Source: Sulfitobacter sp. W027 (GTDB lineage Bacteria > Pseudomonadota > Alphaproteobacteria > Rhodobacterales > Rhodobacteraceae). Taken from it: a stretch of 64,000 nucleotides of DNA. The stretch covers positions 2,759,001 through 2,823,000 of the forward strand of contig NZ_CP083564.1 in the NCBI RefSeq assembly GCF_025143985.1, given 5' to 3'. Of the stretch, positions 62,774 to 64,000 are shown piece after piece; within the stretch, counting starts at the first letter, position 1; each line of letters begins with the position of its first letter. The notes below the pieces were generated by a model. It ran no database searches. It had not been told where the DNA came from and saw only the letters and a program-made list of their open reading frames with translations. The position numbers were made by a program, and so were the translations under genes.

Positions 62774-64000
62774 TCAGTTGAACTCCCACACATCGTCATC
62801 GCCATCATTGTCAATCTTCAAGACAGGCTTTTCCGCAGCAGGGGCGGTCTTCTCGGATTTGGGTTTGTCATTGCTTTTTGACTTTGACGCAGCGCCATCC
62901 TGGACGGGCTCCGCGGTGGTGGCCTCCGGTTCCTGCGAAGATTTCGGTTCCTGCGCACCTTCGGGCGCCATCGGTTCGATGGACTGGCCACGACCCCGGA
63001 CCGGCCGGGACAGCTGCGCACGATCAGCGACCACTGTAAAGTTCGCTACGGCTTCCTGTTCTACCGCCTTAAGGCGCTTCTCAGACCAGGCGTGGTCCAT
63101 GATCCTGTAGGCCGCGCCGCGGGTGGCATTGATGGCTTCGATGTCGTCCAGTGCGCGACGGATCACCCCTTCTTCCCATTCCTTGCGCTTGCCGTCTTTG
63201 GCGCGCAGCGCCCGGCGAGCGGCAGCCCAAGTCGAGGCATCAACGTCATGGAAGATCAAGGAGACGGCTGCAACCTCTTGCCAGACGCCATCCATTTTCA
63301 CCTCGATGCTGCCGATATTCTCGTCAAGCCAGCGCACGTCAACCTGTTGGTTGGCGTTCTTCAGAAACCAACGAGCGACTTCCTCGGAGTGGTACCGGAC
63401 GTTCATCACGCGGATGCCATCTTGCTGAGTCACGCGCTTCAACGGCAGCCCAAGAGCCAAGCGCTTGCGGCGCATAGTCGGTGCCGATTTCAGCGGGAAG
63501 TTCCCGTCTTCATGATCGGCCTGCCACTGTTCCAAGGGAGTCCGTCCATTCAGCCCGAGGTGCGGCGTGTTGTGGTAGATGTCGACAACGTAGCGGATCA
63601 GGATCTCCGCGATGTCGTCAGCCGAGAGGCAGGCCCGCTCTTCCGACGGATGCCCGGACCGCTCCAGCACATTGCCGAAGGTACGACCGTAGAGGCGCGG
63701 CAACAATGTCGTGGAGAGCGTTCGGAACACCCGCTCGATATGGGCTCGCATGCTTGGCGTGCCGGCAATAGTTTGCAGCTTGGTGATTCCGAGATCGGCA
63801 CAGGTGGTCGAGAACGCGGCGGCTTTGAAGGCTGGGCCATTGTCGACCGCCAAGATCTCCGGGACGTTCGCGCCCGGCCAAGGCGCGATGGCGCCAACTG
63901 CATCGGCAAAGGCCTCCTTGTCGCTCACCACCATGTTCAGACATTTCTTCGCGCTCGAGGTCTTCGGATTCGCGGTCAGGGTCATGCCGACGATCACGCG
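62774..64000 (-). CDS. tniA: TniA family DDE transposase, N-terminal part outside the window
   Basis: The frame is open through the window's right edge (408 codons visible). The integrase core retains its second Asp in VDNGPAF and its Glu in MRAHIERVFRT, 36 residues apart; the first Asp is off the edge. NTPHLGLNGRTPLEQW and the following Mu-transposase beta-barrel region are typical. The acidic/lysine-rich tail (SKSKSNDKPKSEK) could bind TniB. It overlaps none of tniB when that gene starts at 62754 or 62772. Confidence 0.92.
   Translation of the reverse strand, partial: RVIVGMTLTANPKTSSAKKCLNMVVSDKEAFADAVGAIAPWPGANVPEILAVDNGPAFKAAAFSTTCADLGITKLQTIAGTPSMRAHIERVFRTLSTTLLPRLYGRTFGNVLERSGHPSEERACLSADDIAEILIRYVVDIYHNTPHLGLNGRTPLEQWQADHEDGNFPLKSAPTMRRKRLALGLPLKRVTQQDGIRVMNVRYHSEEVARWFLKNANQQVDVRWLDENIGSIEVKMDGVWQEVAAVSLIFHDVDASTWAAARRALRAKDGKRKEWEEGVIRRALDDIEAINATRGAAYRIMDHAWSEKRLKAVEQEAVANFTVVADRAQLSRPVRGRGQSIEPMAPEGAQEPKSSQEPEATTAEPVQDGAASKSKSNDKPKSEKTAPAAEKPVLKIDNDGDDDVWEFN

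Larger units (their letters stand above)
59640..64000 (-). mobile_element. TniABQ-type (Tn5053/Tn402-like) transposon, incomplete in the window
   Basis: tniA, tniB and tniQ follow one another on the minus strand. In known elements tniA lies near one terminal repeat, so that end would be to the right of 64000. The left boundary given is a guess based on the TCGCAAA repeats; if those are not the end, cargo may reach further left. No tniR resolvase is seen beside tniQ. Confidence 0.6.

Noticed and set aside
61921..62781. 286-codon plus-strand open frame
   Set aside because: Antisense to tniB, which has clear Walker motifs.
1..64000. CRISPR arrays, tRNA or rRNA genes
   Set aside because: No regularly spaced repeats and no cloverleaf with a recognisable T-arm were seen in the gaps, including beside the recombinase gene. 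A tRNAscan or CRISPR search was not possible.

Overview
The window reads as a piece of an alphaproteobacterial genome, most likely a marine Rhodobacterales (Roseobacter-group) bacterium. This is inference from GC-rich coding bias, tripartite TRAP transporters, many small catabolic operons each with its own regulator, BenE, CaiB/CitE/MaoC gene sets and a tni-type transposon. No tRNA, rRNA or CRISPR array is visible. Mobile DNA (a short tyrosine recombinase, an IS66 remnant, a TniABQ element) and decayed gene-poor stretches separate the operons, so it may be an accessory chromosomal region or a large plasmid.

Layout. 1-9653: a TetR-centred catabolic locus. On the left are a Baeyer-Villiger-type flavin monooxygenase, 3-hydroxyacyl-CoA dehydrogenase, acyl-CoA dehydrogenase, acyl-CoA ligase and a SnoaL-like protein. 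Divergent from it are an HSL-type esterase, a metal-dependent cyclase and a fumarylacetoacetase-family hydrolase. 9990-12206: a DUF4242 protein, a LysR regulator and a 210-aa recombinase. 12436-22882: an aromatic-acid locus with BenE, a crotonase, a CoA ligase and a three-subunit molybdenum hydroxylase whose large subunit is fused to a CoxG domain, headed by an AraC regulator.

22883-28684 is gene-poor. It holds an AAA+ ATPase gene broken by a single amber codon and an intact 759-aa RloC-like ATPase carrying an anticodon-nuclease-type R-x3-E...H triad and a CxxC motif. 28685-36091: LysR divergent from a Rid-like protein, a VOC protein, an NhaC-type antiporter, a DapA-family lyase and a three-gene flavin/iron-sulfur dehydrogenase, together resembling D-hydroxyproline catabolism. 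36366-44639: a D-peptide-use locus with a P1/DmpA aminopeptidase, an oligopeptide ABC transporter with fused ATPases, LysR and an M55 D-aminopeptidase.

45345-52488: an IclR-controlled TRAP transporter, cupin, CaiB CoA-transferase, two MaoC-like proteins and a CitE-like lyase, the expected parts of an itaconate/mesaconate/citramalate route. 52653-54793: an IS66 remnant, an unknown protein and a metallophosphoesterase. 55152-59067: RarD-like permease, class IV aminotransferase, TAXI binding protein and a GntR regulator beside a 28-bp palindrome. 59924-64000: tniQ, tniB and the start of tniA, cut by the window edge.

Control elements visible by eye include palindromes beside five of the regulators and a strong hairpin after each of the three solute-binding-protein genes.
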